Below, piece by piece: positions 46,291-58,330 of a stretch of 64,000 nt of DNA; position 1 is the first letter of the stretch, and the number at the start of each line of letters is the position of its first letter. This DNA comes from Hyparrhenia diplandra (lineage: Eukaryota; Streptophyta; Magnoliopsida; Poales; Poaceae): positions 682,001 to 746,000 of the forward strand of contig JADLZK010007649.1 in NCBI GenBank assembly GCA_015847255.1, written 5' to 3'. Under the pieces are notes generated by a model that worked only from the letters and a program-made list of their open reading frames with translations, searched no databases and was not told the origin of the DNA. A program made the position numbers and the translations under genes.

Positions 46291-46559
46291 GCTCGATCCG
46301 ACTCGAGGTACTCCGGGCATATCAGCGGGTTTCCATGCGAAAATGCTCACGTTGTCCCTCAGGAACCGGACGAGCGCGCTTTCCTATTTGGAGTCAAGGT
46401 TTACACCGATCTTGGTCGTCTTGGACGTATCTCCTTCCACCAGCTGGATACTCTTGGTATCCGACGGCTTGGTGGTCTTCTTGGTCTGCTCTTCCTCGGG
46501 TATCTCGAGGTCGGAGGGATTCATCTTCTTCGCATCCTTAATGATTTCCTCCTGCCGTA

Positions 46560-47197
46560 TCGACTGGAGAATAAACTCTCATTTGTCCAGGCCCTCCTTC
46601 TCACACACACACGCCATGTGCACGTTGGCTCGCATGTGAGGACCCCCTTCTCCGTGGGGATCTTTAGGGACGAGGTAGCCATAATGCGGTACCGCCATGA
46701 GCTTGGTCAGCCCAGGGCGCCCTATGATGGCATGGTACGACGAGTCGAAATCGGCAACGACGAAACTCATGTACTGGATGCGGTGATGCTTGATGTCGCC
46801 GAATTGCACGCTGCCAGCGTGATGACCCGCCCAAGAGGCGAGGATTCTCGGGCAGAATTTCCCGAAGCGGGTGGTCGTAGGGCTTGAGGTCCTCCTTTGT
46901 GATGTCCAGAGCTTTCATAGAGTTCCGGAATAGCATGTTGAGGGCGCTACCCCCATCAATAAGGACCTTCTCGAAGCGGAGTCGCCCAATTACTGGATCT
47001 AGTACCAGCGGAAAGCGCCCAGGGTACGGGTTGTTGCACCATTGGTCGTCGTGGCTGAAGGTAATGACCCGCTCGGAGAATGACGGCCATATAGGGTCCG
47101 TGACCCCCTCACTGAAGTCTTTAACGGTTAGGACAATGCGGGCGGAGATCTTGCGATCACGCCCCACTTCGCAACCGTAATGACCACCCATGATCAT
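46560..47197 (-). pseudogene. Aspartic protease region of the Tat-type pol
   Basis: Reading from 47197: ISARIVLTVKDFSEG, then DDALVI-like HDDQWCNNP, then VLIDGGSALNMLF with the active-site aspartate (DGGS instead of DTGS, common in this lineage). The next part DFDSSYHAIIGRPGLTKLMA (about 46720-46790) matches the conserved GRP end of the domain. Confidence 0.84.
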
Positions 47198-47199
47198 GT

Positions 47200-49040
47200 G
47201 GATGACGCCGTGGGGTCTACATCGTCTTCAACTTCGTCCTCCTGGTTCTTCTCGGCAGGTTTCGGCGCTTCCTGTGGCTGCTCATCGGTAATTTTGAGCT
47301 TTTTGCGCTCGCTTTCATACTCGGCATTGAAGTGCCGGCATTCCGCCAGACTATGGTTCAAGTCCGGGTGCCGGGGGCACTTGCCGTGCAGGAGTTTCTT
47401 GATAGGATCCTGCCAGTTGAGGGGCTTCTTCTTGTTGCCTCCCACGATGTTGTTGATGCCTCCCCCGTCGGTTCCGATCGCGGCGGCGCCGCGATAGTTG
47501 CTCGACCCTTCATCCCGACGAACGGCGTCACGGGGAATTGTCGGCCGGCGGTCATCGTGGCGCTTCGTCGGCGTCGCTTCTCATCACGAGGGGCTTCTGT
47601 TGGGGAGAGTATTCCCGGCGGGATGAATAGCCCGTAATCTTTATGGAAGACGTATTCGGCCTCATCTGGCCGGCGAACCCTGTAGCGACGTCGAGTAGCT
47701 TTGACATGGTCGTGATCTTGGACCGGTGGAGCTTCTTCCGCAATTCTTGAGCTGCCGCATTGCCATTGGAGACAAGGCCTTTGGTGAATGCACCGACACA
47801 CTCCTCGTCGGTGATATGCGGAATTGTTAGAGGCGCACCTCGGAGAAACGACGGATGTACTCTCGGAGTGGCTCGTTGCGGCCGAGGCGCAAACGCTCGG
47901 ATCGTGCCGTCCCGGGCGCTTGCATGTGGACTTGTAGGTAGTGCGATGAAGATTTCTTTGACGTCTTGCCACGTATGAAGCCTCCCCTCAAGGAGGGCCG
48001 GCGACAGCCCGGTTTGCCGCTTGGTCAGGCTGATCGGGAAGTAGTTCGCCATGACATCCTCTCCTCCTCCGACCAACCCGATTGCGATTTCAGTAAATCA
48101 TGACCCATGCCTCGGGATCGATCGCCGGTGTATTTGGACAGAGCATTGGTGCCCTTGAAGCCGAGGGGGCCACCGAACCCGGCGAAGATCGGGTGATAGG
48201 GTCCGATCGTTGTGATCGTGAGGTTCGGTTGGGTTCCCATACATCATGTTGTATTCTTCACGCCGCTGAATTTCGGCATCCTCACGAGCTTGTCGACTAG
48301 CCGTGATGCGGTAGCGAGCATCTCGGGCGATTTCGATCTTCACGGTCGGGGGATGCTGGTTTCCATCTCGGCCGGGACGCCGGGGTTGAACACCCGCGCC
48401 ACCGGCGGCACCGCGCACAACTCACGCGCTCCGGCTTGCGACCGCCCGGATTCTCGATCCTGCCCTTGAGGCGGCGGCTCCGGGGACAACGATGTCACGT
48501 TCTTCGAGATTGGTTTGCACCTCTTGGCATGGAGGGACGCCTCCTCCTCGTTTTGGTTGTTGCGACTCCTCGGCGATGACGCGCCGTCGTGACGTCGGCG
48601 CGAAGGTCTTGATGAACCCGAAGCGGGGCTTAAGGCGGCGTGAGTTGCGATGATGTACCCTCGACGTCGTCGATCGTTGCGTTCTCCGCAGAGAGAGAGA
48701 GAGGCCGCGTGGCGATGTTACGCTCCGGCGTCTTGTGGACGGAATACCGCCACCTCCTCGGTGGGTCTCTAGGTTCGAAAGAGCCCTCGGGCCGCCCGAG
48801 AACCTGCCGCCGGCCGAAGCTCGGCGGCGTCGCGCTCCGCCGACGACGGTTTGCCCAATCGGCGTTACGTCCTTCTCGGGCGGCGCGGTGCTCATCGTTC
48901 TCTCCTTCAATAGGCGCCGAGTCCTCGGCGATGAAGATCTCTCCACGAGAACGTCTCCCGGGAGCGGTCCCGGGGTCAAACAACGGGGAATCATAGCCAA
49001 GATCCAAGTCCATTGTTCCTAGGGACGGTGGTGGAGTCAT
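47200..49040 (-). pseudogene. gag of the Tat-type element, frameshifted
   Basis: Frames on the minus strand include a start-like MTPPPSLGTMDLDLGY (49040), an acidic/arginine linker, a core around 48240-47700 with GFKGTNALSKYTGD, HTWQDVKEIF and ITDEECVGAFTKGL, and a zinc-knuckle-like CPRHPDLNHSLAECRHF (about 47335-47385). The order fits Tat gag. The pieces fall in several frames. Confidence 0.78.
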
Positions 49041-49743
49041 TGGTTGGCGTAAAGGGAAGCCGTGCGGCCGTCGTAGAGGTTAGTATCTTCCTCGCCATCC
49101 TCCGGGATTGAGAAAGCTTGGCCATGCAGACATGATTGCGTGTTGATGATGAGGCGCCTTCGTGATACGTCGGCGGCGTCAATGAAGTCATATGGTCTGG
49201 GCGATCCTCCGCCCGGTCCCATAGCCGGGTGTCAGTTGCCGGACACGTGGGGACGGGCGAAGCGGACTACCCGTCCCTCGGGGGTCGAGGTAACGACCGG
49301 ACTCGGCCGAGGGATGGCCATCCTCGACCGGATCCGTTCTTCCCGGAGCGTCGGGCGGCCCGTGTCGTGGTGAAGTTGCCCTGTTGTTGGTGGCGATGGA
49401 TCGGCCGGAGGGCGAGACTCCTCCACACCGATCTTGAATCTATCAAAGTCGCCGAGCAAGTTGTCGATGTCATGGACAAAGCGCCGTGTGTACGGCATGA
49501 ACGGGTGAGTGAGCCTTATCGGGGGTCCCGGCGGCCCCGGCCCGAGATTGAAGTCGGTGCGGTGCGCGGCCGGCCGGGTGCCGGCAAGCAGATTGGATCC
49601 GAACCGGCGCGATGTTGTTGACGCCCCGGTGTGGCGCCGCGTTGTTCCCAGACGGCGTCCCAAATTGGATGTTCTCTCTTGGGTCGACCGCCATGGAGTC
49701 GGGGAAGATCACCATCTTGTTAGCCATGGTGTCGAGCACACCC

Positions 49744-49762
49744 TCTCAACGAAAGCACCAAG
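49744..49762 (-). other. Candidate primer-binding site of the Tat-type element
   Basis: Minus strand reads CTTGGTGCTTTCGTTGAGA directly after the 5' LTR. This TGGTGC start is usual in related elements; I cannot name the tRNA with confidence. Confidence 0.45.
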
Positions 49763-50238
49763 CGCCGTCGGTTTGTCGGCGATAGTCTAGCGAGGGGTAC
49801 CCGGCTAGTAGATTTGAGCGGTGAAGGTATGCTAGGCGACTAATAGGATGTTAAGCAGAACGAGCGAAGGACAAAACACGGGTTTTACCCAGGTTCGGCC
49901 GCCTTGAGGGCGTAAAACCTACGTCCTGCTTAGATTGTATTGATTGATTTGAATTAGCTGTCCCTCGGAGGGGATCCCCGCCCTCCTTATATAATCCGGG
50001 GAGCAGAGTTACAGGTCGGATCCGTTCCGACAAGATCTATCCTGATCGGTTACAATAGGAAAATACATAGTGATTACGATAGAGCTATACTAGGAAACTA
50101 TCTTGGCGTCCAAGTTTCGTCCGTGATCCGATAATTGCGGTCTTCTGGTCGCCAAGGGCTTTAATCCGTCGTCCCGAGCCGGCCCGAGAGGCCTAACCTG
50201 AAGTAGCCCGTGAGGGGATAGGGGTTTATCCCCCCACA
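49763..50238 (-). repeat. 5' LTR of the Tat-type element
   Basis: Very similar to 37661-38134. Minus-strand TATATAA lies near 49989-49995. Followed by target duplicate GTTGG at 50239. Confidence 0.88.
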
Positions 50239-50454
50239 GTTGGTGAGGCGTACCACACAACCAATCGAACAAAGACGACCTCAAATGACGACGGCGCACG
50301 GCACTATTGGACGGCGGCGGAAACCTCCGATTGGGGGGAACTCCGATTTCTCACCGGAGGGGAAGGGAGAGGCGGAGAGGGGGCGAGCACCGTGTGTTCC
50401 ACGCTTGGGCGGAGGTCGGGAGTCGAATGGCTCGACCGATTGAGCCCCGGGCAG

Positions 50455-50468
50455 CGCTATTTATAGGC
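50455..50468 (-). promoter_or_regulatory. Minus-strand TATA box of the left LTR-like arm
   Basis: Minus strand reads GCCTATAAATAGC. The sequence just upstream (AAATATCTC near 50497, then GCCGCCG) is shared with the region upstream of the plus-strand TATA box at 51562, showing that the two arms are copies in opposite orientation. Confidence 0.5.
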
Positions 50469-50469
50469 G

Positions 50470-51560
50470 GGGGCGGTGGTGGTGTCGGCGGCGAGATATT
50501 TTCTCACGTCGCCCGATCTTTCGGCATCGCCGGTATTGGCGTGGACCTCCACTGGTGCCGGTGGTGTCTCGTCCTTAGTGGTGTCCCGTCCATCGTTGGT
50601 GTGGCCAGTTGCCCGTCGTGTGGTGCCATTAAGCCTAGCGGCGCCGGTGTCATGGCGGCAAAGGCGGTCGTGCCGTGATCTGTGAAGGTTGACCCCGGCG
50701 TCTGTCTTTGCGTCGTTGCTCGGCGTGGAGTTAGTGAGTCCCCTGTGCCCTAGTCTTCGTCGTCCGTGCCGGCGTAGCCGGCTCTCGTCGGACTCGCCAT
50801 GGCGGAAGATAGCCATTCGCCCCCCGCCGCTATTGGCGTTGGCGCTCCTTCCAAGCGGATGGCGACGTGATGCCCCGGTGAAGGGTTGGCGGGGCCCCGT
50901 GTGGCGCTAAAAGCCCGGCGCATCGATCGATGTCGGTGCTACGCGAGGGTCATCGGCGGCCGCAAGGCGGAGCCCACGGTGTCTCCGCGTCGTGACCGGA
51001 GGCGGCGGCGACCGTGGGTCCCATCCGTCGGCGAGGAAGGGAGAGGGAGAAGGGTTGGGCTCGATCTCCGGTTTGGGCATCGTTGCGATGGGCCGGCCTG
51101 TTCGAGGAGAAGAGAAGGAGAGGGAGAGCTGGCCGGTAGGGAGTGGAAGAGGGGAGAATGAGCTCGGGAGCTCATTTCCATTCCTTTCCCTTTTTTCTTT
51201 TCTATTTCCCTTCATTTCTTTTCTTCTCTTTTCTTTATTTCTTTCCATTATTATTTTTATGTGTGTCACATATATATATGTATGTTATAATTATTTATAC
51301 AAGTACATGTATATTTTCATGACTTCGGATGTTGTGCTGCGACCCTCGCCTGCCGATCCAGCGCTTGATCGGCTCGGCCTTGCGGGAGCGCGACCGCCAC
51401 CACCGCCCTCAGCCGTCGTCGCCACGTGCCGGCGTCCCACCGCCCCGTCGACCTCGCCACAAAGATCGCCATGAGACCGCCATTGATGGCGACGCCGAAG
51501 CACCACATGGCCCTTGCCGGACTGGGAAATATCTCCCGGCGGGTCGCCTCCACGTCGTGC
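50470..51560. other. Spacer between divergent LTR-like promoters
   Basis: GC-rich with a pyrimidine tract (51180-51245) and an AT-rich stretch (51245-51310). Open frames on both strands overlap and have biased composition. No supported gene. Confidence 0.45.
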
Positions 51561-51570
51561 CTATAAAAGG
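51561..51570 (+). promoter_or_regulatory. Plus-strand TATA box of the right LTR-like arm
   Basis: CTATAAAAGG in the context CGTGCCTATAAAAGGCGG. A GC-rich leader with a 171-codon proline/arginine-rich frame (51640-52152) follows; its composition is typical of leader DNA rather than a real protein. Confidence 0.5.
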
Positions 51571-52284
51571 CGGCCAAGGCTGGCGGAGGACCTCGCCACG
51601 GGAGCTCGAGCAAAGGAAGAAGGAACGGTGCTTGCACCTATGGCGACCCCTCCGCTTTCCCTTGCCCGATGCCCTGCTGCCGGGAGCCCTGCGGATGATG
51701 CCACAACAAGCAAGAAGGCGGCGCCGCGCCGTCGTCGGAGTTCGCCTCCATCTCCTCCTTCCCCGCTCTTCCGCCGCCATGCCTTGCCACCTCGCTCGCC
51801 ACGCCGCAACACCACCGCCGCTACTCCCCAATCCAACTCGCCAAGCTCACCGACGCGCCACCACCACGCTACGCCCTTTCCCGAGCCAAGCACCACCGGC
51901 TGCGCCCACGCGGCACCATGCCTCGCCGCTCGCCATGCATCACGGCGGCCGCCGCGCAAGACAACCATGCCCGAGCACCACCACCTCGCCTCGCCGCCTA
52001 TTTGTGCCCAGCCATGCCAGCGTCGCGCGCTTTCGCCGCTTCGCCCGCGGGTGGTGGCCCTCCCCCGTAGCCGCCCGGCCCGCCGGCACTCCACCATCGC
52101 CCGGCTATCTCTCTCCCCTCCTCCCTCCTCTGCTCGCTCTCGCCCGGCGTGATCGGGAAGGAACGAGAACGACGACGAACGAGGAAGACGGACCATGAGA
52201 AATCGTTCCCCATCCTTATCCTATCTTGCGGGCCCCATTCGTCATGAGCCTGGTTCACATGAACCAAAGGAAGGCGGCGGGTCT

Positions 52285-52926
52285 ACGACCACACGTCGGG
52301 ATGGGCGCTTGATTCCACACCCCGTTGGGTTAAGGTATAATTTCGATCCAAGGTGGCCGACGTAGGCAACGATCTATCGGGAGCAGACATGGGGAGAGTG
52401 GCCCCATGGTCCGGTTGGCGTGGTTGCTAAGTGATCATCCACGTAAAACTTTTGGCACAATGTTATTATCGTATATGAATTATTGAGTTGGCGGATGCTA
52501 GGTGATCTTCCGCAATCTTTGTGTGCTAATGGGATGCTAGGTGATCTTCCCATTTCCAACCCCCCGAGAAGTCATGGTAGGATTATACCGAAACCTAGGG
52601 TAGCACCCAAGCCTGGTACGAAATCTTGTTAGGCTGTCGAACCATTGGCCGTGGTGTAGACAACGCCTATCGTGTGGGGAAATTTGTACAACCTCTGCAG
52701 AGTTACCGAAATCTATTCGAATAGCCACGCCCTTGGAATGGGCAAACGCTAATTTGGAACATCCGTGATTAGATTCACCATTTGGTATGTAATCTGTTAA
52801 CTTGAGCTTGGATAATAAGCCGACTCGGGAACTAGTGAGAGTTGTAAACTCTACTAGGGACCAACCCATAATGGTAACCTTTCACCCCCACCGGTTGGGA
52901 CTTGCTTTGAGAACGAAAGTACTCAC
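52285..52926 (+). repeat. Right LTR-leader-like arm, inverse of 35521-36240
   Basis: Similarity to the left arm covers about 640 bases with an extra duplicated GATGCTAGGTGATCTTCC motif (about 52494 and 52532). It ends at GTACTCACCCCTCTATTT. Confidence 0.6.
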
Positions 52927-53226
52927 CCCTCTATTTCTATATTTTTAGAAAGCCCGCTGCGGGGAGTGTATCCAAGGATCAAGCTACGAAGGGCGACACG
53001 AGGATAGGACCGGCGAGGGGAGGACACTTGAAGACGGAGGTGAACACGAAGGAGTTCGAAAATGTTGTGATCGAGTTATAGGATCGTGCAATAGGAGTAA
53101 GTCCAAGAGTCTTGATTGGCTCTTGGACTGGCCGACATACTGGGAGCTCGGTTGCAAATGGCTAGCCGACGAAGGAGAGAGGGAAGGAGAGAGAGGGAGT
53201 GGAAGTAAGCGCGAACAACAGAGCAA

Positions 53227-53491
53227 GGCCTTGTTTAGATGGCTAAAAAATAGCACCGAATGTCACGTCGGACACTATAAAGACGTTTCGTTTGTTAGTG
53301 GTAAATATTATCGTACAATGGAGTAACTAGGCTCAAAAGAATCGTCTCGAATGTACATCTAAAGCGTAGTAATTAGTTATTTTTTTACCTACATTTAATA
53401 TTCTAAACATATATCTTTTGGTGTATTTAATGTGATGTGATGGAGAGAAAGTGGGGAAAATGTTAGAAATTTTTGCCAACTAAACGTGGCC
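53227..53491. mobile_element. MITE with GGCCTTGTTTAG termini
   Basis: 265 bases with inverted ends GGCCTTGTTTAGATGGC and GCCAACTAAACGTGGCC. The matching trinucleotide CAA flanks both sides (53224-53226 and 53492-53494). The ends match the common grass GGCC.TGTTTAG family. No coding capacity. Confidence 0.75.
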
Positions 53492-54121
53492 CAACAACGA
53501 GTTGTGGGTGTGGAGCATCTCTCCCAAGCATGAGAGGAGGCGTGGAGAGTGGCACTGTGGACTAGCAGCGAGGAGAGCGACACAACGGAGTGACAGCAAG
53601 GAAGTGCGGCAAGCGGCGGACCAGAGTGGGACACGGTGCATCCGGGTGGGACAAGGAGCGCGGCAGTAAAGGCAAGAAGCAGCGGCAAGACGGGTGCAGA
53701 TGGGTGGGTTGAGTCCGGTGTACCCGTGCAGTAGGGACTAGCCGCGTTGATGGGCCTAACATGGACTGGTCAAAGGGACCACTCTAGCACGAACGTGCTG
53801 GAAAATTTCTCTTTGACCATCTCAAACAAAATGCAGTAATAATCTTTTTGCCACGAATCCTACCTTTCCTAATGATTTTATAGATATAAAAAATAGTCTA
53901 TGTTTTTCAAAAAAACAAAAAACTAAATTTAAATTGTATTTTTGTTCGCCTTCGGTCGTTTAGTGGCAGCACGCAGCGCCGGCGGAAGTTTTCCGTATAT
54001 TTAGTGAATATTTGTTTCTAAAAATACGGTCTTTTCACATAAATAAATATATATAAGATTATCTCCATGACCATATAGATGGATTATCGCAAAAAAAAAA
54101 AAAAAAAACCCATATATATAG
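53492..54121. other. Upstream region of VWA copy B
   Basis: No gene. An 18-base A-run at about 54091-54108 is followed by CCCATATATATAGATGG directly before the start codon, so the usual TATA-to-start spacing seen for copy A is lost. Confidence 0.5.
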
Positions 54122-55740
54122 ATGGTCGATGGACAAGGAGAGTTTATCGCCATCACGGGCACGATGAGTTCCGACTACGACGAAGATGAGGCTGCGCCGC
54201 CGGTACCGGTGCCCGCGTCGTGGAGCGGAGTGCTTGACCAGATCGTTTATTGCGAGTACCCGGCGGTTGCGAACGGCGCGGACCACGACGGGTTCGCTGT
54301 GATGGTGCACCTCAAGGCGCCAGCGCTGGTGACCGCGGCGCCGTTGGATCTCGTCGCGGTGCTCGACGTCAGCGAGAGCATGGTGGGCGCCAAGCTTGCG
54401 CAGGTGAAGCACGCCATGGCGTTCGTCATCGACCGCCTCGGCCCCCGCGACCGCCTCGGCGTCGTCGCCTTCTCAGGCGACGCCCGGCAGGTCACCCCGA
54501 TGACGCGCATGACGGACGACGGGAAGGCGCGGCCAAGCTCGCCGTGGATGCTCTCGAAGCGTCCACACGGTGTCGACCTACGTCCGCGCCCGGCCTCGAC
54601 GAGGCAGCCAAGGTGCTCAACGGCAGTCGGCGGTGGAATGCCGTCACTAGCGTCATCCTTGTCTCGGACGGGCATGACAGCTGCGTGGTACCGAAGTTTT
54701 TTTCCTATGCGACGGCGACCGGATGCAGCGCACGCCGGTGCACACGTTCGGGTTGGGCTCGGACATGGATGCGGCGGCCATGTACAACATCTCGGAAGCT
54801 ACGGCCGGCACCTTCTCCTTCGTCGAGGACCACGCCTTGATACAAGACGCTTTGGCGCAGTGCATCGGCGGACTCCGATCGGTTACTGCGCAGCAAGTCT
54901 ATCTAGAGATCAATTGCAATTGCGGCCCTTCCGATCTCGACATCACGGCGGTCAAGTCCGGCCGCTACAAGACACGAAGTGAACTTTCGTGCGAGGAAGT
55001 CGACATCGGCGTCGGTGATCTCTACGCGGACGAGGAGAGGCGCATCCTGTTCTTCTTGGACATCCCGAGACTTGGCGACGCCGGTTACAAGATCACCCGC
55101 CTTGTCAAACCGCTGCAGCTACATAGGCGTGGCGGCGGGCAAGAAGTGTTACTCGAGCGGCTACTATGAGATCGAGAGGCCCGTGGAGGTGACGGGCGTG
55201 GCGCGGTGCGTGGAGGTGGGCGGGAGCTCCTCAGCGTGGCGGCGGCGGAGGACATGGCACCGCTGCGGGAGGCGGCGGGCGCGGGAGCCTATGGCGAGGC
55301 CGCGCGGATCCTCGGTTGGCCCGGAGTCGGCTGACCGGCTCGGCTCCGCGCTGTCCGGTGGCAGCGTGCTGGCGGCGGCGGCGGCCGCTAGCCGCGACTT
55401 TGAGCCGGCGCGTGTCGGATGAGCGCGATACCCGGAAAACGGGCCGCTCGTGCATTCTTACCCGGCATGAGCTCGCCGCCGCTTGTAGCGGCTTCGTCGT
55501 CGCCCGGTTCGGGTTTGGCACCTGGGTTCGTCGGTGTTCGCGACCCCGGCGATGCGGAAGATGGAAAAGCTGTCGGAGATGATGCGTGGCCAGCGGGAGG
55601 CGGCGGCGGCGCCATTGGTGGCGAATGGAAGCAAGACCGGCGTTCCTCTTGGTTCGCGCCGTCCGGAGGCAAGGTTGGCGTCGGCTGTCCCTCGTCTCAG
55701 CATGTTGGGCAAATACCGCCGTCTTCTGCTGAAGCGATAA
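54122..55740 (+). pseudogene. VWA-domain gene copy B, frameshifted paralogue
   Basis: Aligns along its whole length with 25843-27468. The opening frame keeps DVSES of the metal site. A one-base loss near 54525 (GGCGCGGCC versus GGCCGCGGCC in A) shifts the frame before the threonine and VSDG motifs. The original frame returns by 54723 with HTFGLGSDMDAAAMYNISEA, keeps ITAVKSGRYKT and GDLYADEERRILFFLDIPRL, and is lost again near 55110. The last 60 residues (VPRLSMLGKYRRLLLKR) are in frame at the end. At least three frame breaks make it a pseudogene unless they are assembly errors. Confidence 0.85.
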
Positions 55741-56340
55741 GCGAATCTATGAAGACCTACATTTTATATCCACTAGTGATTTGGCGCGCGCCCATGCGCT
55801 GGGTATTAACGCGTCTGTTTAGATTGATGTATAAAAACACAACGGAAATGATGAAGTACTTCGTTCTACTCCTACACACAACGTGGCAGCATACACACAA
55901 TAGTCTCTAGATTATGCGTGATGGGCCATCATATTTGGAAAATAGAATAATGTTACCAAAAGAATGAATATGACATGCTTTGTGCGGGAAAAATAATCCC
56001 TTCTTACAACGAGATAAGCCAAGATAACAAAACATGATATACAAGATGGTACACTATTCTTAATAATTCTCGTTGCAAATTTCTATTGAAGACACATTTT
56101 GTGTTCTGTTCACAGTGAAAAGCAGAAGATGCCAGATACAACGATGGCAGCGATGATGACAGATACAACATCAGTGCTACTTGTTCAGCAACAAGGAACA
56201 ATCAGGTTATCTCAGAATGGCTAAAGTGCAAGTTTCCTGTGTTGTGGGTGCATCCATGAGCTAGCTCGTCTGAGATAAATGAGGAAGTGGTCACCTGCAA
56301 ACTGGCAACACTTTGTTCGACCTCTAAGATTTACTATTTA

Positions 56341-56705
56341 AGATACCAAACTGAATACACATTTACTTCAAATGGAATTTGGATATCTCGCATGAACCAT
56401 ACTATTCTATAGTCCATAATTAATTAAACTGTGAGAACAGCTTCTAGGAGCTATGTATGTCACACAATGAGCAAGGCCAAAGGGAGATTTCAGTTTACTG
56501 AACCTGAAGCCAAACACACGCCTGGTACTTATTCTAGGATACCAAACTGAATACACATTTACTTCAAATGGAATTTGGATATCTCGCATGAACCATACTA
56601 TTAATTGAACTGTGAGAACAGCTTCTAGGAGCTATGTATGTCAGACAATTAGAAAGGCCAAAAAGAGATTTCAGTTTGAAGCCATACACAGGCCTGGTAC
56701 TAACA
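56341..56705 (+). repeat. 196 bp direct duplication
   Basis: ATACCAAACTGAATACACAT through GGAGCTATGTATGTCA recurs with a 196-base offset (56343 and 56539). The second copy lacks about 20 bases around the TTAATTAAACTG part. Confidence 0.85.
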
Positions 56706-57060
56706 CTTTTTTAAAAAAAGCAGAACAGCAGGTGAAGCCCCCACTGTAAGGTTTTATGAATACGAATAGAAAGAAAAGAAGCTGTACAAGGCACACAAAG
56801 CTGTAAAAGCATGGTTAGCAAGAATAAAATCAAATCTAATAAGAACATTTGTACCTTGTTCTAGGAACTAACAAATTTGATATCTACACTCAAGGCAATT
56901 ACCAAAGTACGTTAACAATTAGGAACACGCATATGCAAATAATATTCGAGATTTACACCTCATAACCTGTTGTAACTGGAACAAGTCCCCACTTCCCATT
57001 GCCCCAGTATGTTAAGAAAACAGTTACAATAGTTTTATTCCCAAAAGTTAGAGAACTCAC

Positions 57061-57122
57061 TTCCTCCTGCAGTGGTGACTTGCTAATTTCTTCTTGCGAT
57101 GATGTCTTTTAGCAGAACTCCT
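57061..57122 (-). pseudogene. Captured exon 3 candidate
   Basis: 62 bases with a perfect acceptor (TTTGCAG) and donor (GTGAGT) on the minus strand. One frame reads RSSAKRHHRKKKLASHHCRR. In the phase set by the exon at 57910-57989 it reaches a stop after four codons, so a further exon may lie between them, or the fragment is dead. Source gene not recognised. Confidence 0.35.
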
Positions 57123-57909
57123 CTGCAAAGAAAAGCAACATTTACCACCAAATAACAACCAATTCATATGAAGGAGATGGATCTCATATACTTGATTGTT
57201 ACAGCATGTAAACATGTGTCTACTGCTGCCAGGACAAGAAAAAAAATCTAAGTTGGACATCACAGTATAAAAACATTCCAATATACTCTTTAGTCCTGCA
57301 AGACTTTTATTAAAATAGTTGAAGAAATTTAAGGTTGACAAACTGCAAGTTTGGGATAGAAGTCCCTTTATGATTTTGAATGAATGTGACAGAGCAACTA
57401 CAAGGAATAATGAGGCAGTAAATTAGGTTGAACTAATAAAAATATTGAGTGCTAATGGTTCTAGTTAATCTGAAACATATATAACCAGTACCAAAAACAT
57501 TAGAATGAACACTAATTAAGATTTTCAATCTTGACTTGATTTAATTAACAACCTTAGCCCTTATGTGCACTCTACACAGGATTTTTTAATTGCAGCATAG
57601 ATGCAATACAGTTTCATGGAAAATCACAGGAGCCGCAACGCTCAAGCTGAGGAGAAATCGACACACAAGCCGAGCTTGCCATAGTGAAATGTGTTTTAGG
57701 TGCCGAGCTTGCCAGAGACCTCGGAATAAGGAACTATGCAAAGTGGCAATCCAGCAAGACAATTCCTGAATAGTGAGCAATAAAAACCAAGCTGCAATCC
57801 AGTAATGCAAGCTGGCAGATGTAGAGTTCTTTTGGGAAGGACAAGAGCAAAATAACACACAATAAATTAACAAAGGAAAGGAAGATAAGATATGGAGGTG
57901 AATGCATAC

Positions 57910-57989
57910 CAGTCTGATAGAAACTGCAGAGTGAAGTTCTTTGTTCAATCCATGATCAGTGCTCTTTGTTACCAAAGTGTGTTGAGCTC
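57910..57989 (-). pseudogene. Captured exon 2 candidate
   Basis: 80 bases between acceptor TTTCACAG and donor GTATGC on the minus strand. The open frame reads QHTLVTKSTDHGLNKELHS and continues to IRL. Its phase matches exon 1 exactly (one base carried over). No family recognised. Confidence 0.4.
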
Positions 57990-58193
57990 CTGTGAAATGC
58001 TAAAAACAACTTTAATGAGCAAATAAATAGCAGAATACTGAATAGCGAAAACTAAATTCAAGTACTTGACATATTAGTAGGCTGGTTCAGCTGGAAACAA
58101 ATTTTACAAATATCTGGGTGAGAGAAAACTACCGACAAATCTAACTTCAATAAATAGAAGCTGGCGGACAAGAAGAAAGGAGAGGAGACTTAC

Positions 58194-58330
58194 CAGCATG
58201 GATGTGCCTGGCTATGGAGGCATCGGATCTGGCCATGGAGGCACAGGGTCTGCCTGTGGTGTCGCCCAAGCAATTGCCTGTGAGCAGCCTACGGTGCAGT
58301 CTTGCAGGTAAAGAAGAGAGGGGGGCCTGC
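58194..58330 (-). pseudogene. Captured exon 1 candidate
   Basis: Ends on the minus strand at a GTAAGT donor. The last open frame contains MARSDASIARHIHA from an ATG at about 58236. Upstream DNA (58330-58960) is GC-rich like a grass 5' end. Splicing to the exon at 57910-57989 keeps the frame. Confidence 0.35.

Larger units (their letters stand above)
37661..50238 (-). mobile_element. Tat-type Ty3/gypsy retrotransposon, 12.6 kb (TSD GTTGG)
   Basis: LTRs at 37661-38134 and 49763-50238, with a perfect target duplication GTTGG at 37656-37660 and 50239-50243. Coding order on the minus strand is gag (about 49040 to 47200), protease, RT, RNase H and integrase (to about 43700). A long region follows that carries an ORF on the opposite strand (39332-42640). 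This layout, with an antisense ORF between pol and the 3' LTR, is typical of the Tat lineage (RIRE2, Grande and relatives). All frames are interrupted. It landed inside the left LTR-like arm. Confidence 0.92.

Noticed and set aside
51329..52198. Plus-strand 289-residue and minus-strand 211-residue frames
   Set aside because: Fully overlapping on opposite strands, low-complexity proline/arginine composition, inside an LTR-like leader, and not kept in the inverse arm.
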